Counted from the first letter of the stretch, positions 22,821 to 32,120 are shown. The stretch: DNA of 35,440 nt from Clostridia bacterium (GCA_024653205.1 JANLFO010000022.1:1-35440), one strand, 5' to 3'. The notes: generated from the letters alone by a model not told the origin. Made by a program: numbers and translations.

Positions 22821-24734
22821 ATGCGCACACGAAGCCGGCTGCGAATAGGGCTCGGAATTCTGGGGGCAGTCGTCCTGACTGCCGGAGTACTGATTTTTTA
22901 CTGGCACACCTGGCTCCTCTCCCATCCGCCCCATCCCGTTCCCGTCTCACCCGCGGCCTCACCCCCGCCGGAGCAGCTGGCCTCCGCCTACGAAGTGATT
23001 GTGGTTTCCGGCGAGCCCGAGGGCATCGCCGCCGCGGTCTCTGCGGCCCGCAACGGGGCGCGCACCCTGCTCCTCTCGGAAAGGGAAACGCTCGGCGGTC
23101 TCATGACCGTCGGCATGCTCAACCTGATCGACCTGGACCGGGGTCGGTGGGGACGCCTGACCACCCGAGGCATCTTCTTGGAATTTTACCGGGGCGTGCG
23201 CGGCTCGCCTTTTGACATCCGGCGGGCCGTCCAGGTTTTCGAGCGTATGGTGGCGCGCGAGAAGCTCCTGACCGTGGTACGGCCGGTCCGGGACGTAGTC
23301 CCCCTGACGGAGGGAAATCGGGTTGCCGGGCTGCGTTTCCGCTACCACGATCAGACCCTGGCCGTCGCCGCCTCCCGGGTCATAGACGCCACACCGGACG
23401 CAGACGTGGCGGCCGCAGCCGGTGCCCCTCACACCTTTGGACGGAACGACTACGGAGGCCAGGGCACCATGGCGGCCACCTTGATGATGCACTTCGCCGG
23501 GGTGGACTGGAACCGCCTGCGGCAGGCGGCGCGAGAAGGGACTTTCGGCCGCGCCCGCTTTATCGGGGACCACGCCTACGGGTTTGGAAGACTGTTTGGC
23601 GCCTATCGACCGGTGCACCCGGAGATGCGTCTCCGGGGTCTAAACATCAGCCGCCAAAGCGACGGAACGGTGGTAATCAACGGTCTCCTGATCTACGGCC
23701 TGGATCCCCTGTCTCGCCCCGCGGTCGAGCAGGCCTATGCAAGGGCACGCGCGGAGACCGTGCACGTACTTGCCTTCCTGCGGCGTCACTTTCCCGGCTT
23801 TGAAAACGCCCGGATCGCCGGGTACCCGGAGATGCTGTACATCCGCGAGAGCCGGCACATCCTGGGAGAATACGTCCTCGATATTGCCGACGTGATCGAG
23901 AACCGAGACTTTCCCGACCGCGTGGCCATCGGGACCTACCCCGTCGACATCCAGGCCGGTTCCCCCGCCGAATACGGTTTGGTGGTAGGAGACCCGGTTC
24001 AGTACAGCATACCCTTCCGCTGCCTCGTACCGTTAAAGGTGGAAAACCTCCTGGTGGTCGGCCGCGCCGCTTCCTTCTCCTCTCTGGCCGCGGGCAGCGC
24101 CCGGGTGATCCCGGTGGGCATGGCCACCGGTCAGGCCGCTGGCGTGGCCGCGGCCTACAGTCTCAGGCACGGTATCGGCTTCCGGGAAATAGCCCGAGAA
24201 CCCGAGGGTCCACACATACGCGCCATTCAGCAAACGCTCGTCTCCCAAGGCGCCTATCTCAAGGCGTTTTCCCTGAAGCCCGCCTTTACCCGCCACCCTG
24301 CCTATCCCGCGGCCCGGGAGGTCATGCGTCTGGGGCTGGTAAGCGCGGGCTACCGAAACAACTTCGACTTTGACCGGCCGGTTACCCACCTGGAATTCGC
24401 CAACCTGTTCACTTCGGCCCTGGAACGCGCCCGCAACCTGGGCCGTCTGCCCGCGCTCCAACAGGTGCGCTACCCTCTTTCCGTACCCGAGCAGCCGCTT
24501 ACCGCACGAGAAGCCGCCCGGATGGTGCTGTGGATCACCGGCAGTGCGGCCGCTGCCGAGCGCGCCTGGCCTTTGGCGCTGGACAAACGCCTGGTCCCCA
24601 GAGAACTCATCGACCGGCCGGATTCTTCTCTGACCCGGGCCGACCTCTACCTTTGGATCGACCATGCCCTCAGGCACTTCCGAAGGGAACCCCTAAATGG
24701 AGAGAGCACGGTCCCGGCCGGAGCAGATGGCTAG
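22821..24734 (+). CDS. Membrane-anchored FAD-dependent oxidoreductase with SLH-like C-terminus
   Basis: The 637-residue protein starts at ATG 22821, behind AGGA, right after the response-regulator stop; a longer frame would overlap that gene. Residues 9-28 form one hydrophobic anchor. A PF12831-type flavoprotein domain follows, with the nucleotide-binding turn SGEPEG (63-68, first Gly of the usual motif replaced by Ser), GGLMTVGMLNLIDLD and a C-terminal GRAASFSSLAAGSARV block. From about 490 onward are SLH-like repeats, the clearest being MRLGLVSAGYRNNFDFDRPV. This suggests a cell-surface redox enzyme. No twin-arginine motif is visible, so export of a flavin-loaded protein is a puzzle. The substrate is unknown. 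Confidence 0.82.
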   Translation: MRTRSRLRIGLGILGAVVLTAGVLIFYWHTWLLSHPPHPVPVSPAASPPPEQLASAYEVIVVSGEPEGIAAAVSAARNGARTLLLSERETLGGLMTVGMLNLIDLDRGRWGRLTTRGIFLEFYRGVRGSPFDIRRAVQVFERMVAREKLLTVVRPVRDVVPLTEGNRVAGLRFRYHDQTLAVAASRVIDATPDADVAAAAGAPHTFGRNDYGGQGTMAATLMMHFAGVDWNRLRQAAREGTFGRARFIGDHAYGFGRLFGAYRPVHPEMRLRGLNISRQSDGTVVINGLLIYGLDPLSRPAVEQAYARARAETVHVLAFLRRHFPGFENARIAGYPEMLYIRESRHILGEYVLDIADVIENRDFPDRVAIGTYPVDIQAGSPAEYGLVVGDPVQYSIPFRCLVPLKVENLLVVGRAASFSSLAAGSARVIPVGMATGQAAGVAAAYSLRHGIGFREIAREPEGPHIRAIQQTLVSQGAYLKAFSLKPAFTRHPAYPAAREVMRLGLVSAGYRNNFDFDRPVTHLEFANLFTSALERARNLGRLPALQQVRYPLSVPEQPLTAREAARMVLWITGSAAAAERAWPLALDKRLVPRELIDRPDSSLTRADLYLWIDHALRHFRREPLNGESTVPAGADG

Positions 24735-25576
24735 AGCACCGCGCTCCGGTGCCGGGCGGCGTGGCAATTGAGGTTAACCGCCACCGGCAGGCTGGCAATG
24801 TGACAGGGGAAAACCTCCACGTGAACGGCCAGGGCGGTGACCCGGCCTCCGAAGCCCTGCGGACCGATGCCCAGGGCGTTTATTTCTTCCAGGAGTTCTC
24901 TTTCCAAGGCGGCGGCCTCCGGGTCGGGGCTGGCCGCTCCCAGCGGCCGCAGCAGGGCGGTCTTGGCCAGCAGGGCCGCCTTTTCAAAGGTTCCGCCCAG
25001 GCCCACGCCCACCACCAGCGGCGGGCAGGGGTTGGGGCCGGCCCTTTCCACCGTTTCCACCACGAAGCGTTTTACCCCTTCCCGACCCTCGGCAGGGCTG
25101 AGCATGGCCAGGGCGCTCATGTTCTCGCTTCCCGCACCCTTGGGCGCCACCGCAATCCGCAGCCGGTCGCCGGGAACGATCTGCACGTGGATCACCGCCG
25201 GCGTGTTGTCTCCGGTATTGCGCCGGCGCAACGGGTGTTCCACTACCGAGCGGCGGAGGTACCCGGCCTCGTAGCCCCGGCGTATGCCTTCGTTCACGGC
25301 ATCGTAGAGGTAACCGCCCCGGATCTCCACCTCCTGGCCGATTTCCAGGAAGACCACCGCCACGCCGGTATCCTGGCAGAGCGGCACCTCTCCCCGGGCG
25401 GCAATCTGCGCGTTGGTCAAGACCTGTTCCAGCACCTCCCGACCCAGAGGCGAAACCTCCGAGCGCAGGGCTCCTTCCAGAGCCGCCCTCACCTCCTCGG
25501 CCAGGCAGTAGTTGGCCTGCTGCGCCAGCTCCGCTACTTTGGCCGCGATTTCTTGGCAGGAGATCACCCTGGGCAC
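24731..25576 (-). CDS. Fumarate hydratase class I, alpha subunit
   Basis: This is the iron-sulfur hydratase subunit that interconverts fumarate and malate (or L-tartrate and oxaloacetate in close relatives). The 281-residue protein has three cysteines in family positions for a 4Fe-4S cluster: C67 in PLCQDTG, C184 in PNPCPPLVVGVG and C258 in FPCHIAS. It also carries RRNTGDNTPAVIH and APKGAGSENMS. The GTG at 25576 has only a weak ribosome site. The beta subunit, usually the next gene, is absent; the neighbour is a convergent flavoprotein gene whose stop overlaps this one by four bases. The beta subunit must be elsewhere or lost. Confidence 0.88.
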   Translation of the reverse strand: MPRVISCQEIAAKVAELAQQANYCLAEEVRAALEGALRSEVSPLGREVLEQVLTNAQIAARGEVPLCQDTGVAVVFLEIGQEVEIRGGYLYDAVNEGIRRGYEAGYLRRSVVEHPLRRRNTGDNTPAVIHVQIVPGDRLRIAVAPKGAGSENMSALAMLSPAEGREGVKRFVVETVERAGPNPCPPLVVGVGLGGTFEKAALLAKTALLRPLGAASPDPEAAALERELLEEINALGIGPQGFGGRVTALAVHVEVFPCHIASLPVAVNLNCHAARHRSAVL

Positions 25577-25597
25577 CGTCTCGAACGCCCTTTCCGT

Positions 25598-26188
25598 CTA
25601 GAGTCTCCTGAACGACGCGCGCCACCACTCGCTGAGGGCCGCGAGCAGGCCGAGCAATGCCGGGCCCAGCAGGTATACCCGCAACCCGACCACACAGTCC
25701 AGATCCACCGCCCAGCCCGATCCCAGGAAGGAAGGCTCTATGTAAACCCGAGGCCGGACTCCGGGAGGCATGCGCCGGGCCAGGAGGCTCTGTGCTCGAG
25801 CCTGCCAGGCCCAGGCCCCTCCCACCAGCCAGGCGGTGGCGGCGGCATCGCCGGCCCCCAGACGCAGGTGGAGTTCCCAGTGCCGCACGACCACGGCCGC
25901 ATACAGCCCACCGGCCAGGCGGTTCAGGTGCCGCCACAGCCGAAGCCCCCTCCTCACCTGCACCCGGGCTGGTCTTCCGGGCTTTCCCCGACTTCCGCCT
26001 ACCAGCGCGAGCATCCTCTCCCACGAAGGCGCCGGAAGCACCCAGGTAAACGGCCGACGCCTCGCGGGTACGAACAGAAGCACCCGCACCGGCCCTTCCA
26101 TATCCTTGTGGATCTTCACCCGAAAGCGAAGCGGCAACCACAGTAAGACGCCGAGAAAAACGGCACTTCCCAGTAAGACGGCCGGCAA
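25598..26188 (-). CDS. DUF2953 family protein
   Basis: This 196-residue protein has an N-terminal hydrophobic helix (about 3-20), a basic middle region rich in arginine, and a second hydrophobic stretch close to the C-terminus (VYLLGPALLGLLAAL). The layout and its place after scpB match DUF2953 proteins of spore-forming Firmicutes, which often sit beside the sporulation gene ytfJ. No ytfJ is present here. It probably starts at a TTG (26188). The function is unknown. Confidence 0.7.
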   Translation of the reverse strand: MPAVLLGSAVFLGVLLWLPLRFRVKIHKDMEGPVRVLLFVPARRRPFTWVLPAPSWERMLALVGGSRGKPGRPARVQVRRGLRLWRHLNRLAGGLYAAVVVRHWELHLRLGAGDAAATAWLVGGAWAWQARAQSLLARRMPPGVRPRVYIEPSFLGSGWAVDLDCVVGLRVYLLGPALLGLLAALSEWWRASFRRL

Positions 26189-26230
26189 CTACTTCACCTG
26201 CCCGGGGATAGTCTTTCCCCCGGGCGGCAA

Positions 26231-26743
26231 TCATACCGTACTCTCTTCCGGTAAGGGCGGGAGTTCGCCAAGGTCGCGAAGTCCGAAATGGTCGAGAAAC
26301 CTGCGCGTGGTGCCGTAGAGTACCGGACGACCGGGCGCCTCTTTCCGCCCCACCTCCTGAACCAGTCCCTTCTCTACCAGGGTGGCCAGAACCCCCTCCA
26401 CCCGCACCCCTCGGATTTCTTCGATCTGGGCCTTGGTGACCGGCTGAAGGTAGGCAACAATGGCCAGTGTTTCCAGCGCCGCCCGGCTCAGCCTCTGGCT
26501 CCGGGGAAGGAACAGCTTCTCCAGCATCTCCCGGTACTCAGGCCGGGTCGCCAGGCGGTATCCCTCGGCCACCTCCAGAAGGGTTAGGGCGTGCCCTTCG
26601 CGATCGTAGTGGGCGGCCAGTTCCCGCGCCAGTTCCCGGACCTCGGCCTCGTCCGCCTCCAGCAACTGGCTCAGTTCGGCCACGGTTAGCGCCTCTCCGG
26701 AAGCAAAGAGAAGACTTTCCAAGGCCGCCACCTTCTCCTTCAT
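26231..26743 (-). CDS. scpB: Segregation and condensation protein ScpB
   Basis: ScpB is a winged-helix kleisin partner that works with ScpA and SMC in chromosome compaction and segregation. The 170-residue protein shows KVAALESLLFASGEALTVAE at the start, LSRAALETLAIVAYLQPVTK in the middle and VLYGTTRRFLDHFGL near the end, all typical. ATG 26743 is chosen; a GTG at 26752 that overlaps the scpA stop is an alternative. It is coupled to scpA. Confidence 0.93.
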   Translation of the reverse strand: MKEKVAALESLLFASGEALTVAELSQLLEADEAEVRELARELAAHYDREGHALTLLEVAEGYRLATRPEYREMLEKLFLPRSQRLSRAALETLAIVAYLQPVTKAQIEEIRGVRVEGVLATLVEKGLVQEVGRKEAPGRPVLYGTTRRFLDHFGLRDLGELPPLPEESTV

Positions 26744-26748
26744 GGCAG

Positions 26749-27495
26749 TCACCCTCTTGCCCGCCTGCCCGGCCGGGGATACACGTAGATAGGCCCCCAC
26801 AGCTGCGGCTGCTCCAGGTGCACCTCGCCCCGCTGGTTAAGGATGAGGAGGGCCAACAGGCCGAACACCAATTCCCGCACCTCGACGAACAGCTCCTGCA
26901 GGGTAACCGGGCTCCGCCGTCTCAACTCCCGGCGCAGGCGGCGGAAGAGCACCGGGAGGTCGATCTCCTTTCTGGGCGGGCTCACGGATGCCGCTGCCTC
27001 CCGAAGGTATCCCGTGACCCGCCCCCAAACGCGTGCCAGTTCCCAAAGGTCGATCCCCTCCAGGGGGTCCCGGTCCGCCATGGCCTGGCGGTAGGCCTCG
27101 ACATCCGGTCCGCGACCCACGCAGGCCAGGCGGCGCTCCTCCCGGACGGCCAGCATCTCCGCCGCCTTCTGAAAACGCCGAAAGGTCGCCAGCCGCTCGG
27201 CCAGCACCCGGGCCGGGACCGACGGATCCGGCTCCGCGCTCGCCTCCGCAGACCTTTCCGGAGGAGGAGCGGGCAGCAGCAGACGGGCTTTTAAGGCCAC
27301 CAGGGTGGCCAGGGTCACCAGGAACTGGCTCCACAGTTCCAGGTCTTCCCGGGCCAGACTGCGCAGGTAGCCGAGCCCCTGCCCCGTCACCTCCGCCACC
27401 GCCACCTCGGCGGCCGGCAGGCGCCGCTCGGACACCAGTCGCAGCAGGTCCTCCAGGGATCCCTCGAAGCCCGCCAGTCTCACTTTCCAGGACAT
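26749..27495 (-). CDS. scpA: Segregation and condensation protein ScpA
   Basis: This is the kleisin subunit of the SMC-ScpAB condensin. The 248-residue protein has the N-terminal SMC-binding pattern VRLAGFEGSLEDLLRLVSER (usual form FEGPLDLLLHLI), LATLVALKARLLLP, and a C-terminal winged-helix segment with VTLQELFVEVRELVFGLLALLIL. The middle is alanine- and proline-rich and variable. In the first motif Pro is replaced by Ser, which is unusual but mild. Confidence 0.9.
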   Translation of the reverse strand: MSWKVRLAGFEGSLEDLLRLVSERRLPAAEVAVAEVTGQGLGYLRSLAREDLELWSQFLVTLATLVALKARLLLPAPPPERSAEASAEPDPSVPARVLAERLATFRRFQKAAEMLAVREERRLACVGRGPDVEAYRQAMADRDPLEGIDLWELARVWGRVTGYLREAAASVSPPRKEIDLPVLFRRLRRELRRRSPVTLQELFVEVRELVFGLLALLILNQRGEVHLEQPQLWGPIYVYPRPGRRARG

Positions 27496-27526
27496 ATCCG
27501 ATCCCCGGGGTCGCTCCCGGCAACCC

Positions 27527-28522
27527 TCAGCCCAGTCCCATGGCCTCCCGGACCTCGGCGAGCGTGCGGGCCGCCACCTCTCGGGCCCGGGCCGCGCCTC
27601 GGGCGGAAATCTCCTCTATCAGCCCGGGCCTCGTCGCCAGTTCCCGCCGCCGCTCCCGCACGGGAGCCAGGGCCCGGTCGATTGCCTCGGCCAGCCGGTT
27701 CTTGCAGGGGACGCACCCTACCTGTCCTCTCCGGCACCGCTCTTCCTGCTCCTCTACTTCCTCCGGGTTGTACAGGCGCTGGTACACGTCTACGATGCAG
27801 ACCTCCGGATGCCCCGGATCGGTAGGGTGAATGCGGGCCGGATCGGTGATCATCATCCGCACCTTGTTGCGGATCTCCTCGGCCGAGGCGGTCAGGGGAA
27901 TCTCGTTGCCGTAGCTCTTGCTCATCTTGCGTCCGTCCACCCCGGGGAGAAGGGCTATTTCCGCCAGCTTTGCCTGGGGCTCGGGAAAAACCTTGCGGCC
28001 GTACAGATGGTTAAACCGCCTGGCCACCTCCCGGCACAACTCCAGATGGGGCAACTGGTCCTCCCCTACCGGAACGGCGTCCGCCTTGTAGATCAAGATG
28101 TCGGCCGCCTGGAGCAGGGGATAACCCAGGAAGCCGTAGGTCGTAATGTCCTTCCCCGCTTCCCGAAACTGCTGCACCTGCTCCTTGTAGGTAGGCACCC
28201 TCTCCAGCCAGGACTGGGGAACAATCATGGAGAAAAGCAGGTGAAGCTCGGCGTGCTCCTTGACGTGCGACTGCACGAACAGCACGCTCTTCTCCGGATC
28301 CAGCCCCACGGCCAGCCAGTCCAGCATCATTTCCCGCGTGCTCTCCCGCAGCTCCCGCGGATCGTCGAAAACCGTGGTCAGCGCGTGCCAGTCGGCTACC
28401 ATGTAGAAGCACTGGTGCTCTTCCTGCAACGCCACCCAGTTTTTCAGCACCTGCAGGTGGCCGATGTGCAGTCTCCCGGTGGGTCGCATACCGCTGAGAA
28501 TTCTTCCTCGTAGCTCGGCCAT
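27527..28522 (-). CDS. trpS: Tryptophanyl-tRNA synthetase TrpS
   Basis: This class I aminoacyl-tRNA synthetase charges tRNA-Trp. The 331-residue protein has the HIGH signature (19-22) and KMSKS (199-203), together with SGMRPTGRLHIGHL at the start and the family blocks FLGYPLLQAADIL and PVGEDQLPHLEL. A CRRGQVGCVPCKNRLAEAI segment after KMSKS is normal for this subgroup. ATG 28522 follows GGGGAGAGAGG. It sits between the M50 protease and scpA. No T-box leader is visible, and the gene is probably transcribed from upstream. Confidence 0.95.
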   Translation of the reverse strand: MAELRGRILSGMRPTGRLHIGHLQVLKNWVALQEEHQCFYMVADWHALTTVFDDPRELRESTREMMLDWLAVGLDPEKSVLFVQSHVKEHAELHLLFSMIVPQSWLERVPTYKEQVQQFREAGKDITTYGFLGYPLLQAADILIYKADAVPVGEDQLPHLELCREVARRFNHLYGRKVFPEPQAKLAEIALLPGVDGRKMSKSYGNEIPLTASAEEIRNKVRMMITDPARIHPTDPGHPEVCIVDVYQRLYNPEEVEEQEERCRRGQVGCVPCKNRLAEAIDRALAPVRERRRELATRPGLIEEISARGAARAREVAARTLAEVREAMGLG

Positions 28523-28545
28523 GCCCTCTCTCCCCAACTAAGGAT

Positions 28546-29169
28546 CTACAAGAACACGGCGCCGGCCGCCCCGAGCACGGCGGAGGTAAGGCCCTGTACC
28601 AGAGGCCCGAGTACCCGCCCCACCAGGCCGGTAAAGACCAGAACAAGCAACAACCAGGGCCCGTAACTCTCGAGGCGCCAGAAGGCAGCCCGGGCGGAGG
28701 CGGGGAGCAACTCTCCCACCACCTTCGAACCGTCCAGCGGGGGTACGGGCAGCAGGTTGAAGGCGGCCAGGACCAGGTTGTAAAGCAGGAACCAACTGCA
28801 GAAACTGGCCAAATACCCTCCCGGTCTGAAGCCCACCAGCACCAGGGCGGCCAGAAAACCCAGGAGCAGATTGGCCAGCGGACCGGCCAGGCTGACGCTT
28901 ATCATGGCCAGACGCCGGTGACGTCGAAAATAGAAGGGGTTTATCTCTACCGGTTTGGCCCACCCGAAGCGGGCGACGATAAGCAGCAGCGTGCCCAGCG
29001 GATCGAGGTGGGCCAGGGGGTTAAGGGTGAGCCGTCCCTGGCGGGCCGGCGTGGGATCACCCCACCATACCGCGGTTCTGGCGTGGGCGTACTCGTGAAA
29101 GGTTAAGGCCAGAAGGAGGGCCGGCAGGGCGGCCGCTATCTCCCGGCCGAACGAACTCAAGAAGGACAC
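28546..29169 (-). CDS. Site-2 protease-like M50 zinc metalloprotease
   Basis: This is an intramembrane metalloprotease family member of 207 residues with about five hydrophobic segments. The zinc-binding HEYAH (25-29) is an HExxH motif in the first helix. [10 protein letters not shown] follows, and the third motif [11 protein letters not shown] carries the usual aspartate ligand. GTG 29169 is preceded by GGAGG. The compact form without a PDZ domain is common next to trpS, scpA and scpB in Firmicutes; its substrate is unknown. Confidence 0.9.
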   Translation of the reverse strand: MSFLSSFGREIAAALPALLLALTFHEYAHARTAVWWGDPTPARQGRLTLNPLAHLDPLGTLLLIVARFGWAKPVEINPFYFRRHRRLAMISVSLAGPLANLLLGFLAALVLVGFRPGGYLASFCSWFLLYNLVLAAFNLLPVPPLDGSKVVGELLPASARAAFWRLESYGPWLLLVLVFTGLVGRVLGPLVQGLTSAVLGAAGAVFL

Positions 29170-29179
29170 TCCGCACCTC

Positions 29180-30502
29180 CTACATCCCGGCCGACGGAGG
29201 CCGCAGGCGCGAAGGCAGGACCTCCAGGCGCAACAGGTCGGCGTAGGTCTCCCGGCGTCCGATCAATTCGGCCTCACCGTCCCTCACCAGCACCACCGCC
29301 GGCCGAGGCAGCCGGTTGTAATTGCTGGCCATGGGATAGCAGTAGGCCCCGGTGCAGCTCACCGCCAGGACGTCGCCGGGGGCTGCCCGGGGCAGCCAGA
29401 TATCCCATATGAGCATGTCACCGGATTCGCAGCACTTGCCGGTTATGCTGACCTTCTCCTCGGCCGCCCGGTCGGCCTTGTTGGCCAGCAGGGCCTCGTA
29501 GCGGGCCTGGTAGAGTGCCGGACGGACGTTGTCCGCCATTCCCCCATCCACGGCCACATACTTTCTCATTCCGGGAATCTCCTTTATGGAGCCCACGGTA
29601 TACAGCGTGGTTCCCGCCGGCCCGATTATGGCCCTTCCGGGCTCCACCAGGATGCGGGGTTCGGGGAGCCCGTGGGCGGCGGCCTTTTGGGCCACTACCT
29701 GCTTTATGGCCCGGGCGTATTCCTCCGGCGCCCGCGGTTGGTCGCCCTCGGCGTAGTAAATGCCGAAGCCCCCGCCCAGGTCCAGCTCCTGAACGGCCAG
29801 ACCGTTTTGGCGGTGAACGCGGGCGGCAAAGTCCATCATCACTGCTGCCGCCTCGGCGTAGGGCTCGAGGCTGAACACCTGGGAACCTATGTGGCAGTGC
29901 AGGCCTACCATGTGCAGCCGGGAACTGGACGCCACCCTGGCTACCGCCTCGTCCGCCTGGCCGTTGCCCAGGGCGAAGCCGAACTTAGAGTCGATCTGAC
30001 CGGTGCGAATGTATTCGTGGGTGTGGGCCTCTATGCCCGGCGTGAGGCGCAGGAGCACCCTGACCGGGTGATCGCCGTTCCTGACCGCCAGGGCGGATAG
30101 CAGCTCCAGTTCCCGGAAATTATCCACCACTATGCGGCCTACTCCGGCGGCCAGAGCCTGTTCCAGCTCTTCTTGCGCCTTGTTGTTGCCGTGAAAGTAA
30201 AGCTTCTCGGGAGGAAAACCGGCGCTCAGCGCGGTGAACAGTTCTCCTCCGGAAACCACGTCCAGGCCCAGACCTTCTTCGGCCACTATGCGGCAGATGG
30301 CCTGCATGAGGAAGGCCTTGCCCGCGTAGAGCACGTTGTCCGGGCCGAAGGCCTGCCGGAAGGCGCGACAACGGTCGCGCAGACAGGCCTCGTCGATCAC
30401 CAGCAGGGGAGTGCCGAATTCCCGCGCCAGTTCCACCGTATCGCAGCCGCCGATCACCAGGTGCCCGGCGGGACTAACGGCCATGGTTCCTTGCAGCCGC
30501 AC
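29180..30502 (-). CDS. lysA: Diaminopimelate decarboxylase LysA
   Basis: LysA is a PLP enzyme that converts meso-diaminopimelate to L-lysine, the last step of lysine synthesis. The 440-residue protein has the PLP lysine in YAGKAFL (Lys62), HCHIGSQ, GGGFGIYY, EPGRAIIGPAG and the catalytic CESGDML near the C-terminus. GTG 30502 has AAAGGTGG at good spacing; the ATG at 30484 matches the usual family N-terminus (MAV..GHL) and is possible. It is 26 bases after trpB2. Confidence 0.94.
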   Translation of the reverse strand: MRLQGTMAVSPAGHLVIGGCDTVELAREFGTPLLVIDEACLRDRCRAFRQAFGPDNVLYAGKAFLMQAICRIVAEEGLGLDVVSGGELFTALSAGFPPEKLYFHGNNKAQEELEQALAAGVGRIVVDNFRELELLSALAVRNGDHPVRVLLRLTPGIEAHTHEYIRTGQIDSKFGFALGNGQADEAVARVASSSRLHMVGLHCHIGSQVFSLEPYAEAAAVMMDFAARVHRQNGLAVQELDLGGGFGIYYAEGDQPRAPEEYARAIKQVVAQKAAAHGLPEPRILVEPGRAIIGPAGTTLYTVGSIKEIPGMRKYVAVDGGMADNVRPALYQARYEALLANKADRAAEEKVSITGKCCESGDMLIWDIWLPRAAPGDVLAVSCTGAYCYPMASNYNRLPRPAVVLVRDGEAELIGRRETYADLLRLEVLPSRLRPPSAGM

Positions 30503-30528
30503 CGATCCACCACCTTTCCCCGCCGCCT

Positions 30529-31881
30529 CTACGGCAGGGCGGCCAGGCTGGCCTGAAGCTCCTCTTCCGAGTAGACTACGTCCTCCAACTTGCCCCCCAG
30601 ATAGGCGTCGTAGGCGGCCAGGTCGAAATGCCCGTGACCGCTGAGGCCGAAAAGGATTACCTTCTGCTCCCCGCTCTCCCGGCAGGCCAGGGCCTCGTCA
30701 ATGGCCGCCCTGATGGCGTGGGCACTCTCCGGAGCAGGCAGGATTCCTTCGTGGCGGGCAAACAGCACCGCGGCAGCAAAGACTTCCTTCTGCCCTACGG
30801 CCCGGGCCTCGATGAAGCCGTCGTGGTAAAGCTGACACAAAAGGGGAGAGTCGCCGTGGTAGCGCAAACCGCCGGCGTGGATCCCCGGCGGGACGAAGGC
30901 GTGCCCCAGGGTGTACATGTGGAGCAACGGCGTAAGACCGGCGGTGTCGCCGAAGTCGTAGGCCAGCTTGCCCCGGGTCAGGGTGGGACAGGCCGTGGGC
31001 TCTACCGCCACCGCTTTGACCCTGGTCCCCTTGGTGATCTTATCCTGAAGGAAGGGGAAGGCCAGCCCGGAGAAATTGCTGCCTCCGCCGCAACAGCCGA
31101 TCACCACGTCCGGGTAAAGGTCTGCCTTGGCCATCTGCGCCTTGGCTTCCAGGCCGATTACGGTCTGGTGCAGGCAGACGTGATTGAGCACGCTGCCCAG
31201 GGAATAGTTGGTGTCGTCCCGGGAGGCCGCATCCTCCACGGCCTCGCTGATGGCAATACCCAGGCTGCCCAGGCACTCCGGGTCCCGGGCCAGAACCTCC
31301 CGGCCGGCCCGGGTGCGGGGGCTGGGGCTGGGAATAACCTCGGCGCCGTAAACCTCCATAAACGAGCGGCGGTAAGGCTTCTGCTCGTAGCTAACCCGGA
31401 CCATGTACACCGTGCACTCCATTCCGAAGAAGTTGCAGGCCAGGCTGAGGGCGCTGCCCCACTGGCCGGCGCCGGTTTCGGTGGTCAGGCGTCTGATACC
31501 CGCCGCCCGGTTGTAGTAAGCCTGGGCCACGGCAGTGTTGGGCTTGTGACTGCCCGCCGGGCTGGTGCCTTCGTATTTATAGAAAATCCGGGCCGGGGTG
31601 TCTAGAGCTCTTTCCAGGCGCCGGGCGCGATAAAGCGGAGTGGGACGCCACAGTCTGTAGATGTCCAGCACCGGTCCCGGAATATCAATCCAGCGCTCGC
31701 GGGTGACTTCTTGCTCGATCAGGGCCGGAGGAAAGATCACTCCCAGGTCTTGGGGCCCGATGGGTTCTCTGGTGCCCGGATTGAGCGGCGGAGGCGGAAG
31801 GTTAGGCATATCCGCCTGGATGTTGTACCATTGAGCCGGCATCTCCTCTTCCCGAAGCAGGATCTTGTAGGCTTCGCTCAT
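30529..31881 (-). CDS. Tryptophan synthase beta-like protein TrpB2
   Basis: This is a PLP-dependent TrpB of the second type, 450 residues, longer than TrpB1. The PLP lysine is in GSHKPNTA (Lys113). ETGAGQWG (135-142) holds the catalytic glutamate, and GCCGGGSNF is the phosphate-binding loop. TrpB2 makes tryptophan from indole and serine, often without TrpA, and may mainly scavenge indole; some members use other substrates. No trpA or other trp gene is adjacent. The promoter at 31924-31952 drives it. ATG 31881 has GGAGAG upstream. Confidence 0.92.
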   Translation of the reverse strand: MSEAYKILLREEEMPAQWYNIQADMPNLPPPPLNPGTREPIGPQDLGVIFPPALIEQEVTRERWIDIPGPVLDIYRLWRPTPLYRARRLERALDTPARIFYKYEGTSPAGSHKPNTAVAQAYYNRAAGIRRLTTETGAGQWGSALSLACNFFGMECTVYMVRVSYEQKPYRRSFMEVYGAEVIPSPSPRTRAGREVLARDPECLGSLGIAISEAVEDAASRDDTNYSLGSVLNHVCLHQTVIGLEAKAQMAKADLYPDVVIGCCGGGSNFSGLAFPFLQDKITKGTRVKAVAVEPTACPTLTRGKLAYDFGDTAGLTPLLHMYTLGHAFVPPGIHAGGLRYHGDSPLLCQLYHDGFIEARAVGQKEVFAAAVLFARHEGILPAPESAHAIRAAIDEALACRESGEQKVILFGLSGHGHFDLAAYDAYLGGKLEDVVYSEEELQASLAALP

Positions 31882-31923
31882 CTGGTCTCAACTCTCCTCT
31901 CCTAAGGCTAAAATACTGACCTA

Positions 31924-31952
31924 ATTTTAATCAAGACCACCAAACTTGTCTA
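31924..31952 (-). promoter_or_regulatory. Sigma-A-type promoter upstream of trpB2
   Basis: On the minus strand TAGACA (31947-31952) and TAAAAT (31924-31929) are separated by 17 bases, each matching the consensus at five of six positions. The transcript should begin near 31917, about 35 bases before the trpB2 start. It probably also serves lysA and the genes downstream. Confidence 0.8.
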
Positions 31953-32004
31953 CCGACCGTCACCGTGGCGTATCCCAAAAACTTGCCCTGGCGCGAGCCG
32001 TTAT

Positions 32005-32120
32005 GGTTTGGCCTCCTGCTAACCGTGTAGCCTGATCAAACCGGGGTTCGAGCTTCGCGCTCCGGCGCGTACACCGCTTAGGCGCCGTCCATGGCGCCGG
32101 CGCGGCTTCGGCGGTCCGCC
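32005..32120. repeat. Dispersed repeat, copy B, overlapping a gene 3' end
   Basis: This copy shares about 62 of 68 bases with copy A (20743-20810) at 32045-32112, and weaker similarity extends left to 32005. It keeps hairpins GAGC/GCTC and GGCGCC/GGCGCC and a short GGCG/CGCC hairpin (32110-32120) at the position of A's GGCCA/TGGCC. Its right part lies inside the DUF2229 gene and supplies its stop codon. The rest of 31953-32077 contains nothing else I can identify. Confidence 0.85.

Noticed and set aside
24530-26146. Long plus-strand open frame (~540 codons) opposite the fumarase and DUF2953 genes
   Set aside because: The translation is rich in His, Gln, Arg and Pro with no family features, as expected for an antisense frame in high-GC DNA.
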